Of a stretch of 64,000 nt of DNA, positions 53,716 to 61,593 are shown in pieces. This stretch comes from Algibacter miyuki. GTDB lineage: Bacteria > Bacteroidota > Bacteroidia > Flavobacteriales > Flavobacteriaceae. The stretch lies in the NCBI RefSeq assembly GCF_042427745.1, contig NZ_JBHMFA010000005.1. One strand, 5' to 3'. The stretch's first letter is position 1. Every line of letters begins with the position of its first letter. A model generated the notes under the pieces. That model was not told the origin of the DNA and did not search any database. It was given only the letters and a program-made list of their open reading frames with translations. A program made the position numbers and the translations under genes.

Positions 53716-53755
53716 AAAAAAAGCCTCGAAACTACAAATAGTTCCGAGGCTTTTT
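53716..53755. terminator. Bidirectional terminator
   Basis: AAAAAGCCTCG and AACTA pair with TAGTT and CGAGGCTTTTT across CAAA. It serves the small secreted-protein gene and the DAHP synthase gene, which converge here. Confidence 0.92.
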
Positions 53756-53778
53756 AATTTTATTGAAACAGGTTTCAA

Positions 53779-54861
53779 TTATCCGTTAATCACTTTTTCT
53801 TGGTGATTAATAGACTCTTGGTGTACTGCTTTAAACATTTTTAAGATAAATTCTTCACTTAAACCATGTTGCTCACCTTCTAAAACCATTTTACCTAAAA
53901 TCTCATTCCAACGTTTAGATTGTAAAACAGCAACGTTCTTTTGTTTTTTAAGCGCTCCGATACTATCAGAAGTTTTCATTCTTTTTCCTAATAAATCAAG
54001 AATTTGATTGTCAACAATATCAATCTGAGCTCTTAAATTATCTAAAGAACTGTTATACTCTTCTTCAGTATTAGATTCTTTTCTAATTTTTAAGTCTCTC
54101 ATTATTTGCACTAAAGTAGCTGGTGTTACTTGTTGCGCAGCATCACTCCATGCATTTTCTGGATCGTAATGCGTTTCAATCATTAAACCATCAAAGTTTA
54201 AATCTAAAGCTGTTTGAGATACATCAAAAATCATATCTCTTTTTCCTGTAATATGCGACGGATCGTTTATTAATGGAATATCTGGATATTTGTTTTGAAA
54301 TTCAATAGCTAATTGCCATTCTGGCGTATTTCTATATTTTGTTTTTTCGTAAGTAGAAAAACCTCTATGGATTGCTCCAATATTTTTAACACCCGCTTTG
54401 TAAATTCTTTCAATACCACCTAACCATAAAGCTAAATCTGGATTTACTGGGTTTTTAATTAATACAGGTTTATCTGTACCTTGTAAAGCATCAGCAATTT
54501 CTTGCATAATAAAAGGAGATACTGTAGAACGTGCACCAATCCATAATAAATCGATATCATGCTCTAAAGCTAATTTTACGTGAGCCGCATTTGCTACTTC
54601 CGTACAAACTTTCATACCTGTTTCAGCCTTTACTTTTTGTAACCATTTTAAGCCTAATGCTCCAACACCTTCAAACATTCCTGGGCGCGTTCTTGGTTTC
54701 CAAATACCAGCTCTAAAATAGCTTACATCCGTATCTTTTAACTCGTGTGCAATTTTTAAAACTTGCTCTTCTGTTTCCGCACTGCAAGGTCCTGCTATTA
54801 CTAATGGATGATCTAAGTTTAAATCATCTAACCAGGTTCTCATTTTTTTTGTGTTTTCCAT
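53779..54861 (-). CDS. Bifunctional DAHP synthase / chorismate mutase
   Basis: 360 residues with two domains. Residues 1-260: type I-beta DAHP synthase, first step of the shikimate pathway (HPLVIAGPCSAETEEQ, KPRTRPGMFEGVG, GARSTVSPFIMQEIADAL, NPVNPDLALWLGGIERI, and LMIETHYDPENAWSDAAQQ). Residues about 270-358: AroQ-type chorismate mutase (LDNLRAQIDIVDNQILDLLGKRMKTSDSIGALKK, hallmark DNQILDLLGKRM), making prephenate. The fused mutase can act as the feedback sensor in such enzymes. Last gene of the pheA-aminotransferase-tyrA block, after a spacer with repeat copy C. Confidence 0.96.
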   Translation of the reverse strand: MENTKKMRTWLDDLNLDHPLVIAGPCSAETEEQVLKIAHELKDTDVSYFRAGIWKPRTRPGMFEGVGALGLKWLQKVKAETGMKVCTEVANAAHVKLALEHDIDLLWIGARSTVSPFIMQEIADALQGTDKPVLIKNPVNPDLALWLGGIERIYKAGVKNIGAIHRGFSTYEKTKYRNTPEWQLAIEFQNKYPDIPLINDPSHITGKRDMIFDVSQTALDLNFDGLMIETHYDPENAWSDAAQQVTPATLVQIMRDLKIRKESNTEEEYNSSLDNLRAQIDIVDNQILDLLGKRMKTSDSIGALKKQKNVAVLQSKRWNEILGKMVLEGEQHGLSEEFILKMFKAVHQESINHQEKVING

Positions 54862-54937
54862 TTTTACTTAATATTTAGCCGCTAAAGCTGTTTCATTTAC
54901 TAATTATTTTTACTTCTTTTTATTATTCTCAATATGG

Positions 54938-55023
54938 GCGTTACCACAAGGGTCGGGCTTTACGTTTCAAGTCCTCGCACTTCCTTCGTCAGGCTGTGGG
55001 CTTTCCTCTGCAATCCCTAACGC
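54938..55023 (+). repeat. Dispersed structured intergenic repeat, copy C (short, diverged)
   Basis: 86 bp bounded by GCGTTA and TAACGC as in copy A, with shared GGGTCGGGCTTT near the left end and CAATCCCTAACGC at the right. The centre differs (a second GTGGGCTTTCC and CTTCCTTCGTCAGG) and is shorter. It lies between tyrA and the DAHP synthase gene, antisense to the operon. Confidence 0.75.
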
Positions 55024-55145
55024 GGTAGTTCGTTTTCTGTTTTTAGTCGCAGTCTCAGTAAACATCTAACCTTAACAACACTTCAACTTTTCAAACTACA
55101 CTTTCAATCTATCTTCTATTCTCTCGACACTCTCTGCTCAAACAC

Positions 55146-55997
55146 TTAAATTATGCCGTTCAAGATATCTTTAATATGGTTTGTATTTTCCATCTCATTA
55201 TAAATGGCATCAAAATCGTCCTGTTCCATCAATTCCTTAAAGTGAGACAAGTTAGTTATATACTCCTCTAATGTTTCAATAACATTGGTTTTATTTTGTT
55301 TAAAAATCGGCGTCCACATGGCTGGCGAACTTTTTGCCAAACGCACCGTAGATGCAAATCCACTGCCCGCCATATCAAAAATATCACGTTCGTTTCTTTC
55401 CTTATCAATCACCGTTTTACCTAACATAAACGAACTAATATGTGATAAATGCGACACATAAGCAATGTGCTTATCGTGAGCTTCCGGATTCATATATCGA
55501 ATGCGCATGCCAATATCACTAAACAATTTTAAAGCCTTTTCTTGTAGTTTGAACGTTGTTTTTTCAACCTCACAAACAATATTTGTTTTTCCTTGAAACA
55601 AACCACTAATTGCCGCATTTGGCCCAGAATGTTCTGTACCAGCAATAGGATGCATAGCTAGAAAATTACGACGCTTCGGATGGTTTTCAACCACCTTACA
55701 AATATCTACTTTCGTAGAACCTGCATCGACCACTAAGCCTGTTTCCGGAATTAAATCTAAAATGGTAGGCAACAATTTAACCGTAGCGTCCACAGGAATA
55801 GAAATAATAACCAAATCGGCATTTTTCAAATCCTCTAAAGTGGCTTTCTTATCAATTAAATTTAATGCCAAAGCTTGATCTAACGTGCTTTCCTTTCTAC
55901 TAATACCATGAATAATCACATCTGGACGAAGTGCTTTGATATCCTTAGCAAGACTACCACCTATTAAACCAATACCTATTGAATATATATTTTTCAT
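55146..55997 (-). CDS. tyrA: Prephenate dehydrogenase
   Basis: Oxidative decarboxylation of prephenate to 4-hydroxyphenylpyruvate, committing flux to tyrosine. 283 residues from the ATG at 55997; a TTG four codons upstream is less likely. The Rossmann motif GIGLIGGSLAKD is at about 8-19; VVDAGSTKVDI, FLAMHPIAGTEHSGP with the catalytic His, and HLSHISSFMLG are family motifs. There is no chorismate mutase or ACT domain; the mutase is in the next gene. The start overlaps the stop of a 34-codon ORF (ATGA). Confidence 0.95.
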   Translation of the reverse strand: MKNIYSIGIGLIGGSLAKDIKALRPDVIIHGISRKESTLDQALALNLIDKKATLEDLKNADLVIISIPVDATVKLLPTILDLIPETGLVVDAGSTKVDICKVVENHPKRRNFLAMHPIAGTEHSGPNAAISGLFQGKTNIVCEVEKTTFKLQEKALKLFSDIGMRIRYMNPEAHDKHIAYVSHLSHISSFMLGKTVIDKERNERDIFDMAGSGFASTVRLAKSSPAMWTPIFKQNKTNVIETLEEYITNLSHFKELMEQDDFDAIYNEMENTNHIKDILNGII

Positions 55998-56098
55998 TTT
56001 TCTCCCCAACCTTTTCCTCTTGGAAAACGAACTGTTACGGGTTTTACTTTATTACTATCTCCTTTTTTATAACGCTTAAATTCTAAAATGCTATTCAA
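55994..56098 (-). CDS. Candidate 34-residue protein coupled to tyrA
   Basis: The 93-base spacer between the aminotransferase stop and the tyrA start is fully open in one frame. It begins with TTG three bases after the aminotransferase stop (TAATCGTTG) and its TGA overlaps the tyrA ATG (ATGA). The product would be hydrophilic and basic: LNSILEFKRYKKGD at the start and VTVRFPRGKGWGEK at the end. Either it is a small real protein, or a translated coupler or leader that controls tyrA. I do not recognise a family. Confidence 0.5.
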   Translation of the reverse strand: MNSILEFKRYKKGDSNKVKPVTVRFPRGKGWGEK

Positions 56099-56101
56099 CG
56101 A

Positions 56102-57247
56102 TTAACTTACGCGCGCTATGGCTTCTTGTAAATCTTCCGTTTGTGCACATAATGAGAACCTAATATAACCTTCGCCTTGTGTACCAAAAATGGTTCCTGG
56201 CGTTAAGAATATACTTTTCTCTTTCAATATTAAATCAATATACTCTTCAGCTTTTACATGTGCAGGTAATTTAGCCCAAACAAAAAGTCCGGTTGCATTT
56301 TCATCATACGTACAATTTAAAGCTTCTGCTAATTTCCAAACTAAATCGCGACGTTCTTTATAAACGCTATTTAAGGTTGAAAACCACATGCTCGAACAGT
56401 TTAAAGCTTCAATAGCGCCTTTTTGTATGCCGTAAAACATACCAGAATCCATGTTGCTTTTTACTTTTAAAATATCGTTAATATACTTATTATCTCCAAC
56501 AACCATCCCAACACGCCATCCGGCCATATTAAATGTTTTACTTAACGAATTAAGCTCCAAACACACATCTTTAGCGCCTTCAACATTTAAAATACTCGTT
56601 GGGTTGTCGTTTAAAACAAAACTATACGGGTTATCATTTACTATTAAAATATCATGCTTTTTAGCGAAAGCCACTAAATCTTCAAACAATGTTTCCGCAG
56701 GCTGCGTTCCTGTTGGCATATGCGGATAATTTACCCACATTAATTTCACTTTACTCAAATCTAACTGCTCTAAAGCCTTTAAATCGGGTTGCCAATTTGT
56801 ATCTGCATCCAACTCGTAAAATACCGGTTTAGCTTCCAATAATTTGGTTACCGATTGATATGTTGGGTAACCAGGATTAGGAATTAAAACTTCGTCTCCT
56901 TTATTTAGATACGCCATTGAAATATGCATAATCCCTTCTTTACTTCCCATTAAAGGAAGTACCTCGGTATTCGGACTTAAATTAACATCGTAATGTGTTT
57001 TATAAAATCCAGAAATCGCTTTACGTAATTCTGGCAAACCCTGATAACTTTGATATTTATGTGCATTCGGACTTAACAATCCTGCCGTTAAAGCCTCCAC
57101 TACTTTTTGTGGTGGTTGCATGTCAGGACTTCCTATTCCTAAATTAATTACAGGTTTTCCGCTTGCTATTAAAGCATTTACTTCTTTCAATTTTCTTGAG
57201 AAGTAGTATTCTTCAACACTATGCAATCTATCGGCTACTTCAATCAT
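56102..57247 (-). CDS. PLP-dependent aminotransferase of the aromatic operon
   Basis: A 381-residue fold-type I aminotransferase. NLGIGSPDMQPPQKV, MGSKEGIMHISMA, NYPHMPTGTQPAETLF (Asn of the PLP site), NDNPYSFV (Asp, Tyr) and SLSKTFNMAGWRVGM with the Schiff-base lysine. Between pheA and tyrA it most likely turns phenylpyruvate and hydroxyphenylpyruvate into Phe and Tyr; an LL-DAP or alanine-type relative cannot be excluded. Its start overlaps the pheA stop by four bases. Confidence 0.93.
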   Translation of the reverse strand: MIEVADRLHSVEEYYFSRKLKEVNALIASGKPVINLGIGSPDMQPPQKVVEALTAGLLSPNAHKYQSYQGLPELRKAISGFYKTHYDVNLSPNTEVLPLMGSKEGIMHISMAYLNKGDEVLIPNPGYPTYQSVTKLLEAKPVFYELDADTNWQPDLKALEQLDLSKVKLMWVNYPHMPTGTQPAETLFEDLVAFAKKHDILIVNDNPYSFVLNDNPTSILNVEGAKDVCLELNSLSKTFNMAGWRVGMVVGDNKYINDILKVKSNMDSGMFYGIQKGAIEALNCSSMWFSTLNSVYKERRDLVWKLAEALNCTYDENATGLFVWAKLPAHVKAEEYIDLILKEKSIFLTPGTIFGTQGEGYIRFSLCAQTEDLQEAIARVS

Positions 57248-58092
57248 AATTTTGCATTTTTATATTCACCTAAAACTTTAAAATCGTCACCCATTATTTC
57301 TATTAATGATTTTGCTTTCTTAAAATTCGCATAATCGTCAAACGTTACATCAACAAAAAACGCGTATTTCCAAGGGGTTTCAATAATTGGAAGACTTTGT
57401 ATTTTTGTTAAGTTCAACTTACAATCGCTCATTACATTTAAAATGGTCGCTAAGCTGCCTCGTTTATGGTTGGCTTCAAATTTTATAGACGCCTTATTAA
57501 TTTCCGACTCTAAAAGATCAGTTTGTGTACGTTTTACAATTGCAAAACGCGTTTCATTATTTTTAATGGTTTGAATGCTTTTTGCTAAAACATTAAGCTC
57601 GAAAATTTCAGCAGCATAAGTACTAGCAATGGCCCCAACACCTTTTAGTTTTTTATTCTGAATACGTTCTGCCACTTCGGCCGTATCTTTATCTTCTATT
57701 AATTTTATATGCGGATAATCTCTAAAAAACTCTTTACACTGCAATAGTGCCATAGGATGAGAATATACCTCTTCGATATCCGAAATACTTTGGTTTGGCA
57801 ACGCCATTAAGCTATGCTGAATATCTAAATAATGCTCGCCAACAACATGGAGATTATAATTATCGATTAATGCATAATTTGGAATAATAGATCCCGCAAT
57901 CGAATTTTCTAGCGCCATAATTCCGGCATCACATGCTCCCGAAATTAAGGCGTCTACCACGCTATCGAATGATAAACAGTCGATAGTAGCCACAGGAGTT
58001 TCAAAAAATTGTTTTGACACAATATGATGATATGATCCTTTTATGCCCTGTATAGCTACCGTTTTTATCAATGTTTTATTTTTATTATTCAT
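57244..58092 (-). CDS. pheA: Prephenate dehydratase
   Basis: Converts prephenate to phenylpyruvate for phenylalanine. 282 residues from the ATG at 58092; a GTG three codons upstream is possible. The catalytic domain (about 1-185) has AIQGIKGSYHHIVSKQFF, DAGIMALENSIAGSI, and the NNETRFAIV motif with the Thr-Arg-Phe triad. The ACT domain follows (HKRGSLATILNVMSDCKLNLTKIQSLPI) for Phe feedback. First structural gene of the operon, overlapping the aminotransferase by four bases and preceded by a leader peptide and attenuator. Confidence 0.96.
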   Translation of the reverse strand: MNNKNKTLIKTVAIQGIKGSYHHIVSKQFFETPVATIDCLSFDSVVDALISGACDAGIMALENSIAGSIIPNYALIDNYNLHVVGEHYLDIQHSLMALPNQSISDIEEVYSHPMALLQCKEFFRDYPHIKLIEDKDTAEVAERIQNKKLKGVGAIASTYAAEIFELNVLAKSIQTIKNNETRFAIVKRTQTDLLESEINKASIKFEANHKRGSLATILNVMSDCKLNLTKIQSLPIIETPWKYAFFVDVTFDDYANFKKAKSLIEIMGDDFKVLGEYKNAKL

Positions 58093-58110
58093 GTTCAACA
58101 CCTGTTAAAC

Positions 58111-58139
58111 AAAAAAAAGTCTCGATTTTCATCGAGACT
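58111..58139 (-). terminator. Attenuator terminator upstream of pheA
   Basis: On the minus strand AGTCTCGAT pairs perfectly with ATCGAGACT around a GAAA tetraloop, followed by seven T. It lies 18 bases before the pheA ATG and 24 bases after the leader ORF stop. Genes on both sides diverge, so it cannot be the terminator of a preceding structural gene. Confidence 0.9.
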
Positions 58140-58162
58140 CATATTAAATTTATAGTTTTAAA

Positions 58163-58240
58163 TTATACATACAACGCCCCGCTCTTCTCGCTAAAAAAGA
58201 AATAAAACCAGTTGTTAAAATATGTAAAATATACTGTCAT
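58163..58240 (-). CDS. Phe/Tyr-rich leader peptide of the aromatic operon
   Basis: A 25-codon ORF: ATG at 58240, stop TAA at 58163-58165. The first 16 residues are MTVYFTYFNNWFYFFF, followed by SEKSGALYV. Six Phe, four Tyr and one Trp codon in 25, with three Phe codons in a row at 14-16, is the composition of a pheL-type leader peptide. It is directly followed by the terminator hairpin and pheA. Expected action: stalling at Phe codons when charged tRNA-Phe is short lets an antiterminator form and the operon is read. Confidence 0.85.
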   Translation of the reverse strand: MTVYFTYFNNWFYFFFSEKSGALYV

Positions 58241-58436
58241 CGTAATAATTGAATGGCTAAAGTAATTAATTATTTAAGAAATCAAAACACTATAAAACTT
58301 TTTTTTAGTTTTACTATAAAATTTTATAGATTTTACATAAAACCCACCATATTAATGCGCTATATTAAACAATATCGCGTATACACTAAAACATCTTAAA
58401 AAAGTCTTTTGCTAATCATTTTAGCTTCAGAATCGT

Positions 58437-58444
58437 TATTTTTG
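58437..58444 (+). promoter_or_regulatory. -7 box of the gldA promoter
   Basis: TATTTTTG matches TAnnTTTG, 17 bases before the gldA ATG. Confidence 0.6.
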
Positions 58445-58461
58445 AACAAACAATTAAAAAC

Positions 58462-59355
58462 ATGTCGATAGAAGTCGTAGGAATATCAAAGCTTTACGGA
58501 AAACAGAAAGCCTTAAATAATATTTCATTTAAAGTGAACAAACCTGAAATTGTAGGTTTTTTAGGCCCAAATGGCGCAGGAAAATCTACAATGATGAAAA
58601 TTTTAACCACTTATATTCAACCTTCCGAAGGTACGGCACAAGTTAACGGCCACGATATTTCTGCCAAAACACAACAAGTACAACAAAGTGTAGGTTATTT
58701 ACCCGAACATAACCCGTTGTATTTAGACCTCTACGTTAAAGAATATTTAAAATTTAATGCCGCTATATATAAGGTAGACAAAAACCGTATTGAAGATGTG
58801 ATTGAAATTACGGGTTTAACACCTGAAAAGCATAAAAAAATAGGACAACTCTCTAAAGGATATCGCCAACGTGTTGGTTTGGCCAATGCCCTACTCCACG
58901 ATCCGGAAGTTTTAATTTTAGACGAACCCACTACAGGTTTAGACCCCAACCAATTAGTCGAGGTCAGGAATTTAATTAAATCCATTGGAAAAACGAAAAC
59001 CGTATTTTTGTCCACCCATATTATGCAAGAGGTTGAAGCCATGTGCGACCGGGTCATTATCATCAATAAAGGCGAAATTGTAGCCGATAAAAAACTTAAT
59101 GATTTAAGAGACGAAAAAGAACAAACCGTTATTGTAGAATTTGACTTTAGGGTTGAAGATGCTTTTTTACTAAGATTACCAAAAGTAAAAAGTGTAAAAA
59201 ACACTTATGGTTTTGTTTATGAAATTCTTTTTAAAACTTCAGAAGATATGCGTGCTCATGTTTTCGATTTCGCCCATGATAACGAATTGAAAATTCTTCA
59301 ACTAAATCAGAAAAACGCGAGTTTAGAAACGCTTTTTAGAGATTTAACCACATAA
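58462..59355 (+). CDS. gldA: Gliding-motility ABC transporter ATP-binding protein
   Basis: A 297-residue ABC ATPase, the GldA component of the GldA-GldF-GldG transporter linked to flavobacterial gliding. Walker A FLGPNGAGKSTMM (about 33-45), Q-loop VGYLPEHNPLY, signature LSKGYRQRVGLANAL, Walker B VLILDEPTTGLDP, and switch FLSTHIMQEVEAM. The EHNPLY Q-loop and the 80-residue C-terminal extension are as in GldA. gldF and gldG are not adjacent, as is known for Flavobacterium johnsoniae, where gldA lies apart. Related bacitracin-type exporters are the alternative. Confidence 0.88.
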   Translation: MSIEVVGISKLYGKQKALNNISFKVNKPEIVGFLGPNGAGKSTMMKILTTYIQPSEGTAQVNGHDISAKTQQVQQSVGYLPEHNPLYLDLYVKEYLKFNAAIYKVDKNRIEDVIEITGLTPEKHKKIGQLSKGYRQRVGLANALLHDPEVLILDEPTTGLDPNQLVEVRNLIKSIGKTKTVFLSTHIMQEVEAMCDRVIIINKGEIVADKKLNDLRDEKEQTVIVEFDFRVEDAFLLRLPKVKSVKNTYGFVYEILFKTSEDMRAHVFDFAHDNELKILQLNQKNASLETLFRDLTT

Positions 59356-59413
59356 TTGTTTTATAAAATGCCAAAGCATGATAAAAATCAGCTTAAAGCA
59401 CAAGCAAACCTAA

Positions 59414-59421
59414 TAAATTTG
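59414..59421 (+). promoter_or_regulatory. -7 box of the pta-ackA promoter
   Basis: TAAATTTG matches TAnnTTTG, 78 bases before the pta ATG. Confidence 0.45.
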
Positions 59422-59499
59422 TATACAAATAACATAACATCATTGATAATGCCTTAAAAACGCAATATCTTATATTAATAAAGGAACAAAAACGACACA

Positions 59500-61590
59500 A
59501 TGAGTAAAGGAATATACGTAGCAACTATTGAAGCCAACAGCGGAAAATCTGTTGTAGTACTCGGTTTAATGCGCATGCTTTTAGGAAAAACAGCAAAGGT
59601 TGGGTATTTCAGACCTATTATTGAAGATCTTGAAGCTGGAGAAATGGATAACCATATTAACACGGTTATTTCACATTTTGAAATTGATATTAATTACAAA
59701 AACACTTACGCCTACACCAGAAACGAAGTGCTAGATTTATACAATCAAGGTAAATCTGGGGAAGTTATTGATCATATAATCAAAAAATATAAATACCTAG
59801 AATCCCGTTTCGATTTTGTTCTAGTTGAAGGCACCGATTTTTCGCATGAAAATTCTAGTCTAGAATTAGACATAAATATCTTAATTTCTAAAAACTTAGG
59901 TTTACCCGTTATTATAGTATCTCAAGGCGATAAAAAAGACATTAAATCTATTGTCGATTCTGTACAATTGGCATATGACACTTACAAGGAAGAGGTTGAT
60001 GTACTTTCCATTATGACCAATAAAGTCGCCGTAGATCAAATTGATGTTTTAAAAGAAAAACTAAAAAAACGAATTAAAACGGATACTGATATTACGGTAA
60101 TTCCGAAAATAAAAAGTTTAGCCAACCCAACCATTAAGGAAATTGTAAAAAACCTAAAAGGTACTATTCTGTTTGGTAAGGATATGATAAATAATCAATC
60201 CGAAAACTTTAGTGTTGGCGCCATGCAATTGCCAAATTATATCACGCATTTAAAAGATAATGCTTTAGTTATTACACCTGGCGATCGTGCCGATATTATT
60301 CTCGGTGCATTACAAGCGCATATTTCTAAAAACTACCCGAAAATATCTGGAATTGTGCTTACAGGTGGTTTAATCCCTGAGGAATCTATTTTAAAATTGA
60401 TTGAAGGGCTTTCTAGTGTGGTCCCAATTATCAGTGTAAAAGGAGGTACATTCTCGGTAACCAATACCATCGGGAAAATAAAATCAAGAATCTACGCCGA
60501 TAATATTGAAAAAATAGAAATATCTATCGCGACATTCGAGAAGCATGTGGACACCGATAAATTATCCAATGACTTAATTACATTTCAGTCGGATATTTTT
60601 ACACCTCGCATGTTTCAATACAACTTATTGCAACGAGCTTTAAACAACAAAAAACACATTGTTTTACCCGAAGGTACCGATGAGCGTGTGCTGCGTGCTG
60701 CCGCTAGGTTAATAGATGCGCAAGTGGTAGAACTCACATTAATTGGAGACAAGGACACTATAAAAGAACAACTTATAAAACATGACATTCAACTCGATAC
60801 TAAAAAACTAAACATTGTATCTCCAACTAAATCGCCTTATTTCGATGATTATGTAAACACCCTTTACGAGCTTAGAAAGCATAAAAATGTAAACCTAGAA
60901 ATGGCTCGTGATATGATTGCCGATGTATCGTATTTTGGTACCATGATGATTTATAAAGGACATGCCGATGGTATGGTGTCTGGTGCAGCTCACACTACGC
61001 AACACACCCTGAGACCTGCACTTCAATTCATAAAAACAAAACCAGACGTTAATATTGTATCGTCAGTTTTCTTTATGTGTCTAGAAGATCGAATCTCCGT
61101 TTTTGGCGATTGCGCTATCAACCCAAACCCAAATGCGGAACAGTTGGCTGAAATTGCTATCTCATCAGCAGCTACAACAAAAAACTTCGGTATAGAACCT
61201 AAAGTCGCTATGCTGTCTTATTCTTCAGGGGCTTCTGGAAAAGGTGCCGATGTAGAAAAAGTACGTGCTGCTACAGAACTGGTTAAACAACTGGCTCCAA
61301 ATATAAAAATTGAAGGCCCTATTCAATACGATGCTGCAGTAGATATGCGTATTGGAAAAAGTAAACTCCCCGATTCTGAAGTTGCTGGACGTGCTAGTGT
61401 TTTAATTTTCCCTGACTTAAACACAGGAAACAACACCTACAAAGCCGTACAAAGAGAAACCGGAGCTTTGGCCATTGGCCCTGTTTTACAAGGATTAAAC
61501 AAACCGGTAAACGATTTAAGTCGTGGCTGTACTGCCGACGATATTTACAGTACCGTAATTATTACAGCCATTCAAGCACAAGATTTATAA
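59500..61590 (+). CDS. pta: Phosphate acetyltransferase
   Basis: Interconverts acetyl-CoA and acetyl phosphate. 696 residues, the long form: an N-terminal P-loop/BioD-like part (IYVATIEANSGKSVVVLGLMR, with the degenerate Walker A ANSGKS), a central DRTGG domain (GDRADIILGALQAH, IVLTGGLIPEES), and the C-terminal catalytic PTA domain from about 380 (HIVLPEGTDERVLRAAARL, VSGAAHTTQHTLRPALQFIK, AMLSYSSGASGKGADVEKV, RASVLIFPDLNTGNNTYKAVQRE). The ackA gene follows after three bases. Confidence 0.97.
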   Translation: MSKGIYVATIEANSGKSVVVLGLMRMLLGKTAKVGYFRPIIEDLEAGEMDNHINTVISHFEIDINYKNTYAYTRNEVLDLYNQGKSGEVIDHIIKKYKYLESRFDFVLVEGTDFSHENSSLELDINILISKNLGLPVIIVSQGDKKDIKSIVDSVQLAYDTYKEEVDVLSIMTNKVAVDQIDVLKEKLKKRIKTDTDITVIPKIKSLANPTIKEIVKNLKGTILFGKDMINNQSENFSVGAMQLPNYITHLKDNALVITPGDRADIILGALQAHISKNYPKISGIVLTGGLIPEESILKLIEGLSSVVPIISVKGGTFSVTNTIGKIKSRIYADNIEKIEISIATFEKHVDTDKLSNDLITFQSDIFTPRMFQYNLLQRALNNKKHIVLPEGTDERVLRAAARLIDAQVVELTLIGDKDTIKEQLIKHDIQLDTKKLNIVSPTKSPYFDDYVNTLYELRKHKNVNLEMARDMIADVSYFGTMMIYKGHADGMVSGAAHTTQHTLRPALQFIKTKPDVNIVSSVFFMCLEDRISVFGDCAINPNPNAEQLAEIAISSAATTKNFGIEPKVAMLSYSSGASGKGADVEKVRAATELVKQLAPNIKIEGPIQYDAAVDMRIGKSKLPDSEVAGRASVLIFPDLNTGNNTYKAVQRETGALAIGPVLQGLNKPVNDLSRGCTADDIYSTVIITAIQAQDL

Positions 61591-61593
61591 AAT

